Assembly (NCBI RefSeq): GCF_013359735.1
Contig: NZ_JABFMX010000015.1
Location: 39,049-103,048, forward strand
Reading direction: 5' to 3'
DNA: 64,000 nt
Origin: Arthrobacter sp. C9C5
Lineage (GTDB): Bacteria; Actinomycetota; Actinomycetes; Actinomycetales; Micrococcaceae
The notes under the pieces were generated by a model, which was not told the DNA's origin, did no database searches, and worked only from the letters and a program-made list of their open reading frames with translations. Shown here one piece after another: positions 17,351-26,256 of this stretch. Within the stretch, counting starts at the first letter, position 1, and every line of letters starts with the position of its first letter. Made by a program: the position numbers and the translations under genes.

Positions 17351-18256
17351 ATGGAGCACAGCACCCAGCCCGCCGGGCGGCCGTTACCCGGGCATATTGC
17401 TGCCGCCCTCGCGCGTGCCGGCGGGGCGACGGACTCGGCCGGGCAGCCCTGGGCGGGCCGCAGCCTCAGCGGTGACGACGCCAGGATCCACAACTTCGAG
17501 GACGACGACGGCGCCGCCGACGCCGGCTACCTGGCCGCCTTGGCCGCCCTGGCCGCCGGCCAGGGCGACGAGGCATCGGTAGTGGCATCCCTGGCGACCG
17601 CACGCGTCTTCGTGCCGATCCTCGCCCGGCTCGTCGAAGAAGGCGAGGCTGTGATCGGCCAGGAAGGCAAGGAACAGCACGGCGGTGAGCTGCACGGGGA
17701 CAAGCAGGCGGACATGGCCCTGGTAACCCTCAAGGCACCCGACGGCCGGACTGCGCTGCCGGTGTTTACCTCGGCCGAAGCCCTGGCCGCGTGGCACTCC
17801 GAGGCCCGGCCCGTGGCGGTGTACGCGGCACGCGCCGCGCTCTCCGCCGTTGCCGAGGGCGCCGAACTGCTGGTGCTGGACCCCGGCTCCGCCGCCACCT
17901 TCGTGGTGCGCCGCCCGGCCGTCTGGGCGCTGGCCCGGCAGCACGCCTGGACGCCCAGCTACAGCGATCCGGCGGTAGCGGAAGCGGTCGAAGCGGCCGC
18001 GGCCGGTGTTGCGGCCCTCCGCCGCGTGGAAATGCATCCCGGCGCTGGCGTTGCGTCGGCGCAGGCCGGCGGCAGCCAGCTTCCCGGCGGCGGCGCCGGT
18101 CCGGAGCTGCGCGTGGTGCTGTACCTTGAAGACGGACTCAACGCCGCAGCGGTGCAGTCCATCGTGGCCGGCCTCAACGATGCCTGGGCCCGGAATGAAA
18201 CGTTTGCTGAACGGGTTGACTCGATCGAAATCAAGTTGCAGCGCGCAGCTCAATAG
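17351..18256 (+). CDS. SseB-family protein
   Basis: A 301-aa cytosolic protein with the SseB N-terminal-type domain. It has a region SVVASLATARVFVPILARL near residue 80, DKQADMALVTLKAPDGRTALPVFTSAEALAAW near 125, and ELLVLDPGSAATFVVRRPAV. The C-terminal quarter is variable. The biochemical function is unknown. It directly follows priA (13 bp) as in related Micrococcaceae, suggesting transcriptional linkage without an evident pathway link. The start at 17351 is the first ATG after the priA stop. Confidence 0.8.
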   Translation: MEHSTQPAGRPLPGHIAAALARAGGATDSAGQPWAGRSLSGDDARIHNFEDDDGAADAGYLAALAALAAGQGDEASVVASLATARVFVPILARLVEEGEAVIGQEGKEQHGGELHGDKQADMALVTLKAPDGRTALPVFTSAEALAAWHSEARPVAVYAARAALSAVAEGAELLVLDPGSAATFVVRRPAVWALARQHAWTPSYSDPAVAEAVEAAAAGVAALRRVEMHPGAGVASAQAGGSQLPGGGAGPELRVVLYLEDGLNAAAVQSIVAGLNDAWARNETFAERVDSIEIKLQRAAQ

Positions 18257-18319
18257 CCGACGGCCAGTGCGGAGACATCCCGGGGCTGCCGAAGGCAGTA
18301 CTCAAAGGAATGCAGTTTC

Positions 18320-19639
18320 GTGAATTTCGCGCTTTACCGGGACCTGCTGGCCGTGAGGCCCATCAGGAACCTCCTGCTGGTCGGCATGGTCGCCCGCATC
18401 CCGCACTCCGCCGCAGGCGTGCTGTTGACCCTCCACATCGTCCTCACCCTGGGCCAGGGCTATGCCGCGGCCGGGGCGGCTGCCGCTGTCATGACGATTG
18501 GCATCGCCGTCGGCGCCCCGTGGCGCGGCCGCCGCGTGGATACCGTGGGCCTGCGGAGGGCGCTGATCCCGTCCGTCGTCTCCGAGACCGTCATCTGGTC
18601 GATCGTGCCCCACGTCAGCTATGAGCTGCTGTTGCCGCTGGTCTTCGTGGGCGGCCTGCTGACGCTGCCGATCTTCAGCGTCGTGCGCCAGTCGCTGGGA
18701 ATCCTGGCCAGCGGGGAGCAGCGGCGGACGGCTTTCGCCCTGGACGCGATCAGCACCGAACTGGTCTTCATGATCGGCCCCGCCGCAGGTGCCCTCGTCG
18801 CCACCGCGGGCTTCTCCGTGCTGGGCCTGACCGTGGTGGGGGTCGCTACCTCCCTGTCCGGCCTGTTCCTGATGTGGATCAACCCGCCCACCCGCAGTGC
18901 CGCGCCCGGCGTCGAACCGGATCCGGCGTTCGAGGCGAGCCAGCAGATGGGTGCCGAGACGGCCCTCGTCGCCGCGGCGCCCCACGTCCAGGAGGCTGCA
19001 GCGGAACTGGCGCCGCTGGCTGCCGCGGAACAGCGGCGGCAGGGCCGGCTCGGGTTGCGGCACAAGGTCATCCACAACTTCGCCTGGTTCACGGCCGCCG
19101 TCGCGGCGGTCTTCGCCGTCGCAGCCGGGGCGGGCATGGTGCTCAGCGGCACCGACGTCGGAATTGTCGCCGCACTGCAGACGGGCGGCCATCAGGCCGA
19201 AATCGGCATCGTTTTCCTGTTCTGGTGCGCGGCATCGGTGCTGGGCGGCCTGGTCTACGGCGCCATGCACCGGCCTGTCTCACCGGTCCTGCTGTTGCTG
19301 GGCATGTCCGCACTGACCCTTCCGATGGCGTTCGCACAGGACACCTGGACGCTCGCACTGCTCTCGCTGCTGCCGGGCCTGTTGTGCGCACCGGTGCTCT
19401 CTGCAGCCTCCGAGAAGGTGGCCGAACTGGTCGAGGAGGGCCGCCGCGGCGAGGCGATGGGTTGGTACGGCTCGGCCCTCACCGGCGGCGTGGCGCTCGG
19501 CGCCCCGCTGGCCGGGCTCTTCATTGACGGCGTGGGCCCGGGCGCCGGCTTCGTCTCGGTGGGACTGGCCGGCGTCGTGCTGTGCCTCGTGGGCCTGGTC
19601 CTGCAGCACCGCCGACGGCGGCGGCTCGCCGCAGCCTGA
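18320..19639 (+). CDS. MFS transporter
   Basis: A 439-aa integral membrane protein with about twelve predicted helices and a central hydrophilic Ala/Glu-rich loop (about residues 190-245). The first half has RIPHSAAGVLLTLHIVLTLG and APWRGRRVDTVGLRRALIP, a variant of the MFS loop 2-3 motif. The second half includes RRGEAMGWYGSALTGGVALG, resembling drug-efflux members. The substrate cannot be assigned. GTG start with AAAGGA upstream. A strong hairpin follows, ending the his-linked transcription unit. Confidence 0.85.
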   Translation: MNFALYRDLLAVRPIRNLLLVGMVARIPHSAAGVLLTLHIVLTLGQGYAAAGAAAAVMTIGIAVGAPWRGRRVDTVGLRRALIPSVVSETVIWSIVPHVSYELLLPLVFVGGLLTLPIFSVVRQSLGILASGEQRRTAFALDAISTELVFMIGPAAGALVATAGFSVLGLTVVGVATSLSGLFLMWINPPTRSAAPGVEPDPAFEASQQMGAETALVAAAPHVQEAAAELAPLAAAEQRRQGRLGLRHKVIHNFAWFTAAVAAVFAVAAGAGMVLSGTDVGIVAALQTGGHQAEIGIVFLFWCAASVLGGLVYGAMHRPVSPVLLLLGMSALTLPMAFAQDTWTLALLSLLPGLLCAPVLSAASEKVAELVEEGRRGEAMGWYGSALTGGVALGAPLAGLFIDGVGPGAGFVSVGLAGVVLCLVGLVLQHRRRRRLAAA

Positions 19640-19673
19640 CCTGCCGCAACCCTGCCAACGGAGGAGTTAACGC

Positions 19674-19710
19674 CGGCGGCGGGCGGACCGATGTGGTCCG
19701 CCCGCCGCCG
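19674..19710. terminator. Strong hairpin terminator after the MFS gene
   Basis: A perfect 16-bp stem (CGGCGGCGGGCGGACC and its complement) with a 5-nt loop. It is GC-only without a U-tract and lies between convergent genes. Confidence 0.75.
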
Positions 19711-19768
19711 TCGTCGTTGCCTGCTGGCTGTGGGTGCTCAGCGTGTCCCGGCAGATGGGGCCTTGTTT

Positions 19769-19796
19769 ACGGGCCCTAGTTGACGGGCCCTAGTTG
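19769..19796. repeat. 14-bp tandem duplication at the DUF1844 gene end
   Basis: ACGGGCCCTAGTTG occurs twice in tandem, followed by ACGG of a third copy. The duplication covers the last codons and stop of the minus-strand gene, so the stop signal is present twice. Confidence 0.85.
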
Positions 19797-20176
19797 ACGG
19801 CGCCGGTGTACTTCTCGCCCGGACCCTTGCCCGGCGCGTCCGGAATGGCGGATTCCTCGCGGAAGGCCAACTGCAGGGACCGCAGGCCGTCGCGCAACGG
19901 GCCGGCATGCTGGGAGCCGATCTCGGGGGCCGCGGCGGTGACCAGTCCGGCGAGGGCGGTGATCAGTTTGCGCGCCTCATCCAGGTCCTTGAGCTCTTCG
20001 GCGTTGTCCTCGGCGGCCAGCCCGAGCTTCACTGCGGCGGCACTCATCAGGTGCACTGCGGCGGTGGTAATGACTTCGATCGCGGGGACCTCGGAGATGT
20101 CGCGGATCTGCTGGGAAACATCGGCCTGGGCATCGGCCGGCTGGTAAACGTGTGAATTACGCTCTGGTGTGCTCAT
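19790..20176 (-). CDS. DUF1844 domain protein
   Basis: A 128-aa small protein. The DUF1844 core includes DISEVPAIEVITTAAVHLMSA and AAVKLGLAAE, and the downstream DEARKLITALAGLVTAA. The family is acidic and helical, usually encoded beside infC in actinobacteria, with unknown function. I chose ATG 20176 (MSTPERNSHVYQP) because the sequence upstream of it is lower-GC, arginine-rich and unlike the family. It is divergent from infC. Confidence 0.8.
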   Translation of the reverse strand: MSTPERNSHVYQPADAQADVSQQIRDISEVPAIEVITTAAVHLMSAAAVKLGLAAEDNAEELKDLDEARKLITALAGLVTAAAPEIGSQHAGPLRDGLRSLQLAFREESAIPDAPGKGPGEKYTGAVN

Positions 20177-20528
20177 GCTGGTAAGCTTGTCACAGACCAA
20201 CTGAATGTCGTTATTTCTGCAGAAGTCCACAAACGGAACAGAGACCCGGCGGCGCCACGTGCGTTGAGCCGGTATCTTTCTGTAGGATTGGTTTTCAGTT
20301 TGCAAGCGGAGTTCTCTCCCACCCGCGTCAGCCGCGAGTATTCCCTAGGAATCAAGGTTGCCGGGTACCTGGTCGGGCATTTTCTCCGGGCATTACGCCT
20401 GGCGGGTATGCATGCCGCCTCCTCGCGAGGACGGCAGTACCGATCTTTGAGGCCTTCGATTGCTCCGGCAATTGGAGGCCTTCTTCATTTGCCGGCGGAG
20501 TACCCCTCACGAACACAGGAGCTTTAAC
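20177..20528 (+). promoter_or_regulatory. infC promoter and 5' leader
   Basis: A 352-bp gene-free region. A -10-like TAGGAT at 20283-20288 lacks a clear -35. The transcript leader of about 235 nt contains a GCCG...TCCT-CGCG-AGGA-CGGC hairpin (20415-20436) followed by a terminator-like hairpin at 20450-20481, annotated separately. AGGAG at 20517-20521 precedes the ATT start. Confidence 0.6.
20450..20490 (+). terminator. Attenuator-like hairpin in the infC leader
   Basis: A 14-bp stem AGGCCTTCGATTGC / GCAATTGGAGGCCT (two wobble pairs), a TCCG loop, then the U-rich tail TCTTCATTT. It is placed inside the leader rather than after a gene, so it may attenuate the infC-rpmI-rplT operon. The regulator is unknown; autoregulation by L20 is known in other bacteria. 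Confidence 0.65.
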
Positions 20529-21605
20529 ATTAGCGAGCCAAGAATCAATGAGCGTATCCGCGTCCCCGAGGTGCGGCTGGTCGGCCCTGCAGGCGAACAA
20601 GTAGGCGTCGTCCGTATTGAGGATGCCCTGCGTTTGGCTGCCGAGTCCGATCTTGATCTCGTTGAAGTTGCACCGCAGGCCAAGCCTCCGGTGTGCAAGC
20701 TGATGGACTTCGGCAAGTACAAGTACGAAGCCGCCGTCAAGGCACGCGAAGCCCGGAAGAACCAGACCAACACGGTCCTGAAGGAAATCCGCTTCCGCCT
20801 GAAGATCGACACCCACGACTACGAGACGAAGCGCGGCCACGCGCTCCGCTTCCTCGGCGCCGGTGACAAGGTCAAGGCCATGATCCAGTTCCGCGGCCGT
20901 GAGCAGCAGCGCCCCGAGATGGGCATCCGCCTGCTCCAGCGCTTCGCTGACGACGTCGCCGAGGTGGGCGTCGTGGAGTCAAGCCCGCGCATCGACGGCC
21001 GCAACATGGTCATGGTTGTCGGACCGCTGAAGAACAAGGCGGAAGCCAAGGCAGAGGCACGCCGTGCAACGCAGCGCGCAGAAGCCAAGGCCGAGAACGA
21101 AGCCAAGGCTTCGGGCGGAGGCCGCGTTGACACGTCCGGCCCCGAGGCACCCCTGACGCAGTCGCTTGCCGATCTTCTTCCGGAGGGCTACCAGGTCCGG
21201 ACTGAGGCGCCCGAAGCCGAGGCAGCCGTGACGGAGGCTCCGGCAACGGAAGCCCCCGCCGCTGAGGCGCCCAAGGCAGAGGAAGCCGCGGCAGAGGCTC
21301 CGGCAACGGAAGCTCCCGCCCAGGAAGAGCCGAAGCAGGAGGCCCCCAAGGCCCCGAAGGCGGCTGCTCCGAAGCAGGCAGCTCCGAAGGCGGCAGCGAA
21401 GCCCGCAGTGACCAAGGCGCCCGCGGCTCCCAAGGCTGCAGCACCGAAGGCGCCTGCGGCACCGGCAACGCCGGCGGCCGAGAAGCCTGCACCGAAGCCG
21501 GTTGCGGCGCCGAAGCCGGTCGCCCGGCCGGCGGCTCCGAAGCCTGCGGCACGGCCGGCGGCCCCCAAGGCCGCCCCGAAGCCGGGCAGCAAGAAGACCA
21601 ACTAG
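20529..21605 (+). CDS. infC: Translation initiation factor IF-3 with long C-terminal extension
   Basis: A 358-aa IF-3, about twice the usual length. The start is ATT at 20529 ([19 protein letters not shown]), 7 nt after AGGAG; rare AUU starts are a hallmark of infC and allow autoregulation. The N-domain covers residues 1-70, including [16 protein letters not shown]; the C-domain is about 75-170 ([31 protein letters not shown]). From about 190 to the end it is an Ala/Pro/Glu- then Ala/Pro/Lys-rich tail built of APKAA- and TEAPA-like repeats. It heads infC-rpmI-rplT. Confidence 0.97.
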   Translation: MSEPRINERIRVPEVRLVGPAGEQVGVVRIEDALRLAAESDLDLVEVAPQAKPPVCKLMDFGKYKYEAAVKAREARKNQTNTVLKEIRFRLKIDTHDYETKRGHALRFLGAGDKVKAMIQFRGREQQRPEMGIRLLQRFADDVAEVGVVESSPRIDGRNMVMVVGPLKNKAEAKAEARRATQRAEAKAENEAKASGGGRVDTSGPEAPLTQSLADLLPEGYQVRTEAPEAEAAVTEAPATEAPAAEAPKAEEAAAEAPATEAPAQEEPKQEAPKAPKAAAPKQAAPKAAAKPAVTKAPAAPKAAAPKAPAAPATPAAEKPAPKPVAAPKPVARPAAPKPAARPAAPKAAPKPGSKKTN

Positions 21606-21720
21606 TTCACGGCTGACGGACAGCAATGTCCGGCAGCAAGCAACCAGCACGCCGCCCGCAGGGGTGGCTGCACGAAAGACTGCAGACCCCGTCTGCGGAT
21701 ACGTAAGGAGATCGGTTCCC

Positions 21721-21915
21721 ATGCCGAAGATGAAGACCCACAGCGGTGCTAAGAAGCGCTTCAAGCTGACCGGTAGCGGCAAGCTGCGCCGCCAGCAGGC
21801 CAACCGCCGCCACTACCTCGAGCACAAGTCCTCCAGGCTGACTCGCCGCCTCGCCGGCGACAAGATCGTCTTCAAGGGCGACGCCAAGGTCATCCGGAAG
21901 ATGCTCGGCATCTAA
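21721..21915 (+). CDS. rpmI: 50S ribosomal protein L35
   Basis: A 64-aa ribosomal protein, starting [20 protein letters not shown] and ending KVIRKMLGI, full family length. Arg/Lys-rich as expected. AAGGAG lies 10 nt upstream of the ATG. It sits between infC and rplT in the conserved order. Confidence 0.99.
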   Translation: MPKMKTHSGAKKRFKLTGSGKLRRQQANRRHYLEHKSSRLTRRLAGDKIVFKGDAKVIRKMLGI

Positions 21916-22034
21916 GTTCCAAGTTCTCGGATCGATTGCCACCTGGCAGCGGTCCACTACCAAAAAGGCTTCTCAGGCCAGCCGGGTTTTCCGGCAGTAG
22001 ATGCTTGGGATCAGAATTCTGAAGGAGTACGCAC

Positions 22035-22505
22035 GTGGCACGTGTGAAGAGGGCGGTCAACGCCCACAAGAAGCGCCGGGTTATCCTCGAACGCGCAAAG
22101 GGCTACCGTGGACAGCGTTCACGCCTGTACCGCAAGGCCAAAGAGCAGCTGCTGCACTCGTTTGTGTACAGCTACGGCGACCGCAAGAAGAAGAAGGGCG
22201 ACTTCCGCCGCCTGTGGATCCAGCGCATCAACGCTGCTTCCCGCGCCAACGGCCTGACCTACAACCGTCTGATCCAGGGCCTCAAGGCCGCTGAGGTCGA
22301 GGTTGACCGCCGTATGCTGGCCGAGCTGGCCGTCTCCGACGCCAACGCCTTCGCCGCGCTGGTCAAGGTCGCCAAGGACTCGCTGCCTGCTGACACTTCC
22401 GCTCCGGCCGTCCAGGTAGAGGCTGCTGCGGCCCCGAAGGCTGCGAAGAAGCCTGCCGCGAAGAAGCCTGCTGCCAAGAAGGCTGACGCCGAGGCCGCAA
22501 AGTAG
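22035..22505 (+). CDS. rplT: 50S ribosomal protein L20 with Ala/Lys tail
   Basis: A 156-aa L20. GTG start with GAAGGAG 7 nt upstream. The core ([20 protein letters not shown] through [20 protein letters not shown]) is about 118 residues. A further 38 residues end in repeated AAKKPAAKK units, a basic tail similar in composition to eukaryotic-like and actinobacterial ribosomal protein extensions. L20 binds 23S rRNA early in assembly and autoregulates this operon in some bacteria. Confidence 0.98.
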   Translation: MARVKRAVNAHKKRRVILERAKGYRGQRSRLYRKAKEQLLHSFVYSYGDRKKKKGDFRRLWIQRINAASRANGLTYNRLIQGLKAAEVEVDRRMLAELAVSDANAFAALVKVAKDSLPADTSAPAVQVEAAAAPKAAKKPAAKKPAAKKADAEAAK

Positions 22506-22570
22506 TTCCTGCCGCCGTCGAAAGACAGCGTCGTTCAAGAACTGCTCGCGAGAGCAACTAAGGTTCTTAT

Positions 22571-23470
22571 ATGAACGAAACCGGGCGCCCGCAAGGCTTT
22601 CCACTTTCCAACCCTCGAGCAGATCGAGTGAGGAAGGTGGCACAGCTTGCCGGGCGTCCGGCCCGTTTAAAGCGCAGCGAGTTCCTGGCCGAGGGCCCGC
22701 AGGCTGTCCGGGAGGCCCTGGTCCTGCACCAGAAGAGGATTGCCGCGGGGGAGCCCGGCCTCGTCTATGAGGTCTACGCCAGTGAGGCCTGCCTGGACCG
22801 GCACCCGGACCTGGAGGCACTCGCGGAGGGCACCACCGCCTACCTCGCCACGGACGAAGTGCTGGCCGCGATGGCGGACACGGTCACCCCGCAGGGCATC
22901 CTCGCGGTCTGCGGCTTCCTGGACGTCGGCCTCGACCAGGTGCTGGACGCGAACCCACGACTGGTCGCGGTCCTGTGCCAGGTCCGCGACCCCGGCAACG
23001 CCGGAACCGTGCTCCGGGCCGCCGACGCCGCCGGTGCGGACGCCGTCATCCTGACCGCCTCCAGCGTTGATATCTACAACCCGAAGGCCGTGCGCTCGAC
23101 GGCCGGATCCCTCTTCCACCTGCCCGTGGTGCTCGGCGCCGATGTAGAGGAACTGGTGGCGCGCTGTAAGGAACGCGGCATCGGTGTCCTCGCGGCGGAC
23201 GGCCAGGGCCAGCTGAACCTCGACCGGCTCCAGGACGAGAACGCGGCCCGGCGGCTCGGAGCGTCCGCGGCCGAATCCGAGTACGCCCTGGAACAGCCAA
23301 CCGCCTGGCTGTTCGGCAACGAGGCCCAGGGGCTGTCCGAAGAGGAACTCGCCCTCGCAGACCACCGGGTCGCCGTGCCGGTCTACGGAGCGGCGGAAAG
23401 CCTCAACCTCGGCACCGCGGCAACGGTTTGCCTTTACGCCAGCGCCAGGTCGCAGCAGCGCTCCGCTTAG
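22571..23470 (+). CDS. SpoU/TrmH-family RNA 2'-O-methyltransferase (TsnR-like)
   Basis: A 299-aa SPOUT methyltransferase. An N-terminal substrate-binding domain is followed by motif 1 QVRDPGNAGTVLRAADAAG near residue 140, motif 2 WLFGNEAQGLSEEE near 250 and motif 3 VPVYGAAESLNLGTAATVCL at the C-terminus; these form the trefoil knot that binds SAM. It probably methylates a ribose in 23S rRNA. Position after rplT matches mycobacterial tsnR, but the exact nucleotide is not known. A bidirectional hairpin follows. Confidence 0.9.
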   Translation: MNETGRPQGFPLSNPRADRVRKVAQLAGRPARLKRSEFLAEGPQAVREALVLHQKRIAAGEPGLVYEVYASEACLDRHPDLEALAEGTTAYLATDEVLAAMADTVTPQGILAVCGFLDVGLDQVLDANPRLVAVLCQVRDPGNAGTVLRAADAAGADAVILTASSVDIYNPKAVRSTAGSLFHLPVVLGADVEELVARCKERGIGVLAADGQGQLNLDRLQDENAARRLGASAAESEYALEQPTAWLFGNEAQGLSEEELALADHRVAVPVYGAAESLNLGTAATVCLYASARSQQRSA

Positions 23471-23494
23471 CCGGTACCACCTTCAGAAAAACCA

Positions 23495-23536
23495 ACGACG
23501 GCGGGGGCCCACCAAATGGTGAGCCCCCGCCGTCGT
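23495..23536. terminator. Long hairpin terminator between convergent genes
   Basis: A 19-bp stem with one mismatch (arms beginning ACGACGGCGGGGGC and ending GCCCCCGCCGTCGT) and an AAAT loop. No U-tract. It separates the rRNA methyltransferase gene from the minus-strand GlsB-like gene. Confidence 0.8.
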
Positions 23537-23581
23537 ACCTTCACCGCTGCGGCACTGCAGCCGGGCGGTGACGTGAGAGAT

Positions 23582-23848
23582 TTACGTGGTCCGGTTTCGC
23601 CCGGTGATGGCGCCGTAGATGCCGGCTACGACGAGGCCGCCGACAATGGCCAGGATCCAGGAACCGAGGTTCCAGAATTCCATCTTGCCGCCGCCGAACA
23701 GCAGGTCGCCGATCCAGCCGCCGACAATGGCTCCGACGACGCCGAGCACGAGGCTGGTGACCCAGCCGCCGCCGACCCTGCCAGGCATGATTGCCTTAAC
23801 GATTGCACCTACAATGAGTCCGAGAATGATCCAGCCTAGAAAGCCCAT
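23582..23848 (-). CDS. GlsB/YeaQ/YmgE-family small membrane protein
   Basis: An 88-aa protein with three predicted helices. Gly-rich MGFLGWIILGLIVGAIVKAI, GGWVTSLVLGVVGAIVGGWI and SWILAIVGGLVVAGIYGAIT are typical of the transglycosylase-associated protein family, linked to stress in other bacteria, though no enzymatic activity is established. The start at 23848 is chosen because a near-perfect AGGAGGAG sits just upstream; an earlier ATG at 23878 lacks one. Confidence 0.85.
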   Translation of the reverse strand: MGFLGWIILGLIVGAIVKAIMPGRVGGGWVTSLVLGVVGAIVGGWIGDLLFGGGKMEFWNLGSWILAIVGGLVVAGIYGAITGRNRTT

Positions 23849-24078
23849 TTCTCCTCCTACATATTCGTCGGCATTCACCTTAGGAATCCCGATTATGGCT
23901 TCAAGCTAACACAGGCGTGATCGCGTGTCAGCAACATCACACTCAATCGTTACGTACCGCAGGCGGCCCCGCCGCGGTGCGGGAGCGGGCCCTAAAACGG
24001 GTACGGTGTTCCTTGCGGACCCGGGCGCACGGCGCTTTCCGCAAGTCCCCCTGAAAAACCTCCAAAGGAGAAGCTCTC

Positions 24079-24999
24079 TTGGCTGCAAACGGCGGTACCA
24101 AGGCGATTGTCGCGGCGCTGGCCGCCAACCTGACGATCGCCGTCCTCAAGTTCATCGCATTCATCCTGACGCTGTCCTCATCGATGCTCGCGGAGGCTAT
24201 CCACTCGCTCGCCGATTCAGGGAACCAGCTGCTCCTGCTGGTCGGCGGAAAGCGCGCCAAGAAGGAAGCGAGCCCCGAACACCCGTTCGGCTACGGCCGG
24301 GAACGCTACATCTACGCCTTCATCGTCTCGATCGTGCTCTTTTCCGTCGGCGGCCTGTTCGCACTCTACGAGGCCTGGGGCAAGATCCAGCACCCGCACG
24401 GCATTGAAGGCGACTTCTGGTGGGTCCCGCTGGCCGTGCTGATCGGCGCGATCATCGCCGAGTCTTTCTCGTTCCGGACCGCCATCCGGGAGTCCAACCC
24501 GCTGCGCGGCAAGCAGAGCTGGGTCCACTTCATCCGCAACGCCAAGCAGCCCGAGCTGCCCGTGATCCTGCTGGAGGACTTCGGCGCCCTGCTGGGCCTG
24601 CTCTTCGCCCTCTTCGGCGTGAGCCTGACGCTGGTGACCGGTGACGGCATCTGGGACGCCCTCGGCACCGGGATGATCGGTCTGCTGCTGGTGGCGATCG
24701 CCGGAGTGTTGGCCGTGGAAACCAAGTCCCTGCTGCTGGGCGAGTCGGCGACCAAGGCCGACGTCGCAAAGATCCGCGGCGCCATCGAGTCCGACGGCAC
24801 CAGCATCATCCACATCAAGACCATGCACCTCGGCCCCGAGGAACTGCTGGTCGCGGCCAAGATCAGCGTCGGCGCGGCCGACTCGGGCCGGGACATCGCG
24901 GCGGCCATCGACGCCACCGAGGTCCGGATCCGCGACGCCGTGCCCACCGCCCGGGTGATCTACCTGGAACCGGACGTGGAGCGCGTCAGCGCCAGCTAG
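24079..24999 (+). CDS. Cation diffusion facilitator family transporter
   Basis: A 306-aa membrane protein. Helix 2 holds the metal site HSLADSGNQ (HxxxD), and helix 5 holds LEDFGALLGL, where Glu and Asp replace the usual His/Asp pair. The loop PEHPFGYGRERYIY matches the family. The cytosolic C-terminal domain (VAKIRGAIESDGTSIIHIKT onward) is present. CDF proteins export Zn, Co, Fe or Mn in exchange for protons; the metal cannot be told here. The variant helix-5 site resembles the SLC30A9-like subgroup. TTG start with AAAGGAG upstream. Confidence 0.88.
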   Translation: MAANGGTKAIVAALAANLTIAVLKFIAFILTLSSSMLAEAIHSLADSGNQLLLLVGGKRAKKEASPEHPFGYGRERYIYAFIVSIVLFSVGGLFALYEAWGKIQHPHGIEGDFWWVPLAVLIGAIIAESFSFRTAIRESNPLRGKQSWVHFIRNAKQPELPVILLEDFGALLGLLFALFGVSLTLVTGDGIWDALGTGMIGLLLVAIAGVLAVETKSLLLGESATKADVAKIRGAIESDGTSIIHIKTMHLGPEELLVAAKISVGAADSGRDIAAAIDATEVRIRDAVPTARVIYLEPDVERVSAS

Positions 25000-25019
25000 T
25001 CCGCGCGTTCCACCCGGAG

Positions 25020-25063
25020 GCCGCTGGTCCGGTACCGCATCATGCGGCTACCGGACCAGCGGC
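25020..25063. terminator. Bidirectional terminator between the CDF and MFS genes
   Basis: A perfect 15-bp stem GCCGCTGGTCCGGTA / TACCGGACCAGCGGC with an inner CCGCA/TGCGG stem, then TTTCT on the plus side. It overlaps the final codons and stop of the minus-strand MFS gene. Confidence 0.9.
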
Positions 25064-26256
25064 TTTCTACGTTCGACCGCGCCGCTGAGGGCCGCGACGC
25101 CGAGGCCCAGGATGGCAAGCACCGCCCCCACGAGGGCTGGCGCCACGTAACCCCAGCCCCACGCGATGACGAGGCCGCCGAGGAAAGCGCCCAGGGCGTT
25201 CGCCACGTTGAGGGCCGCATGGTTCAGCGAGGACGCCAGGGACGGCGCGTCGGGGGAGGCATCGAGGAGCCGGGTCTGCAGCGCCGGGACGAGCATGGAA
25301 CCGGCGGCCCCCACGACGAAGACCATCACGTAGGCGGACCAGGGCCAGTGCACGGCCACCGCGTAGACCACCAGCGCCACGGCAACGCCGGGCAGGACCC
25401 AGTAGATGGTGCCCATGACGGATTTGTCCGCGATCCGGCCGCCGACGATGTTTCCCACCACCATGCCCACGCCGTAAAGGGCGACGACGAGCGGCAGCCA
25501 CTCCGAGGGAATGCCGGCCACCGAGGTCATGGTGTGGGCGATATAGGTGTACGTGGCGAAGAAACCGCCGAAGCCGACCACGCCGATCAGCACGGCGAGC
25601 CAGACCTGCAGCCGCTTCAGCGCGCCGAGTTCACGGCGGATGCTCGCGTCGGCGTGGGGTTTCTGGAACGGCACGAACTTCCAGAGCATGGCCATGGTGG
25701 CGATGCCGATCAGGCCGACCAGCAGGAAGAGCAGCCGCCAGCCGAAGTTCTGTCCCAGCCAGGTCCCGAACGGCACCCCGATGACGTTGGACACGGTCAG
25801 GCCGGCCATCACCATGGAGATGGCCCAGCCGCGCTTGGTCGGCGCGACCAGGGAAGAGGCAATGACCGCGGCAACCCCGAAGAAGGCGCCGTGCGGCAGG
25901 CCGGCGGCGAAGCGGGACACCAGCATGGTGCCGTAGTCCGGGGCGATGAAGGAACTGAGGTTGGCGAGGCTGAAGAACAGCATGAGCCCCAGTGCGAGGT
26001 ACTTGCGCGGCAGTTTGGCACCGACGGCGGCCAGCACCGGGGCGCCGACCACCACGCCCAGGGCATACGCCGAGATCAGGTGCCCGGCCTCCGGAGTGCC
26101 GATGCCCAGGCCCTGCTCCACCTCCTTGAGCAGGCCCATCATGGTGAACTCGGTGGTGCCGATGCCGAATCCGCCCATGGCAAGGGAAATGATGGCGAGG
26201 GCAAGGTGGCGGGTGCCGGTTTTCGGCGTCGCGGGGGCGTCTTTGGTGGTTGTCAT
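25048..26256 (-). CDS. MFS transporter, DHA1/YdhP-like exporter
   Basis: A 402-aa membrane protein with twelve predicted helices. It opens MTTTKDAPATPKTGTRHLAL, then AIISLAMGGFGIGTTEFTMM, the N-terminal signature of the AraJ/YdhP/Cml-type drug and sugar exporter subgroup. The LISAYALGVVVGAPVL helix and GAKLPRKYLALGL loop 2-3 follow. The export substrate is unknown. Start 26256 is preferred because 39 upstream residues in the longer reading frame are not family-like. The stop lies inside the terminator hairpin. Confidence 0.85.
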   Translation of the reverse strand: MTTTKDAPATPKTGTRHLALAIISLAMGGFGIGTTEFTMMGLLKEVEQGLGIGTPEAGHLISAYALGVVVGAPVLAAVGAKLPRKYLALGLMLFFSLANLSSFIAPDYGTMLVSRFAAGLPHGAFFGVAAVIASSLVAPTKRGWAISMVMAGLTVSNVIGVPFGTWLGQNFGWRLLFLLVGLIGIATMAMLWKFVPFQKPHADASIRRELGALKRLQVWLAVLIGVVGFGGFFATYTYIAHTMTSVAGIPSEWLPLVVALYGVGMVVGNIVGGRIADKSVMGTIYWVLPGVAVALVVYAVAVHWPWSAYVMVFVVGAAGSMLVPALQTRLLDASPDAPSLASSLNHAALNVANALGAFLGGLVIAWGWGYVAPALVGAVLAILGLGVAALSGAVERRKPLVR

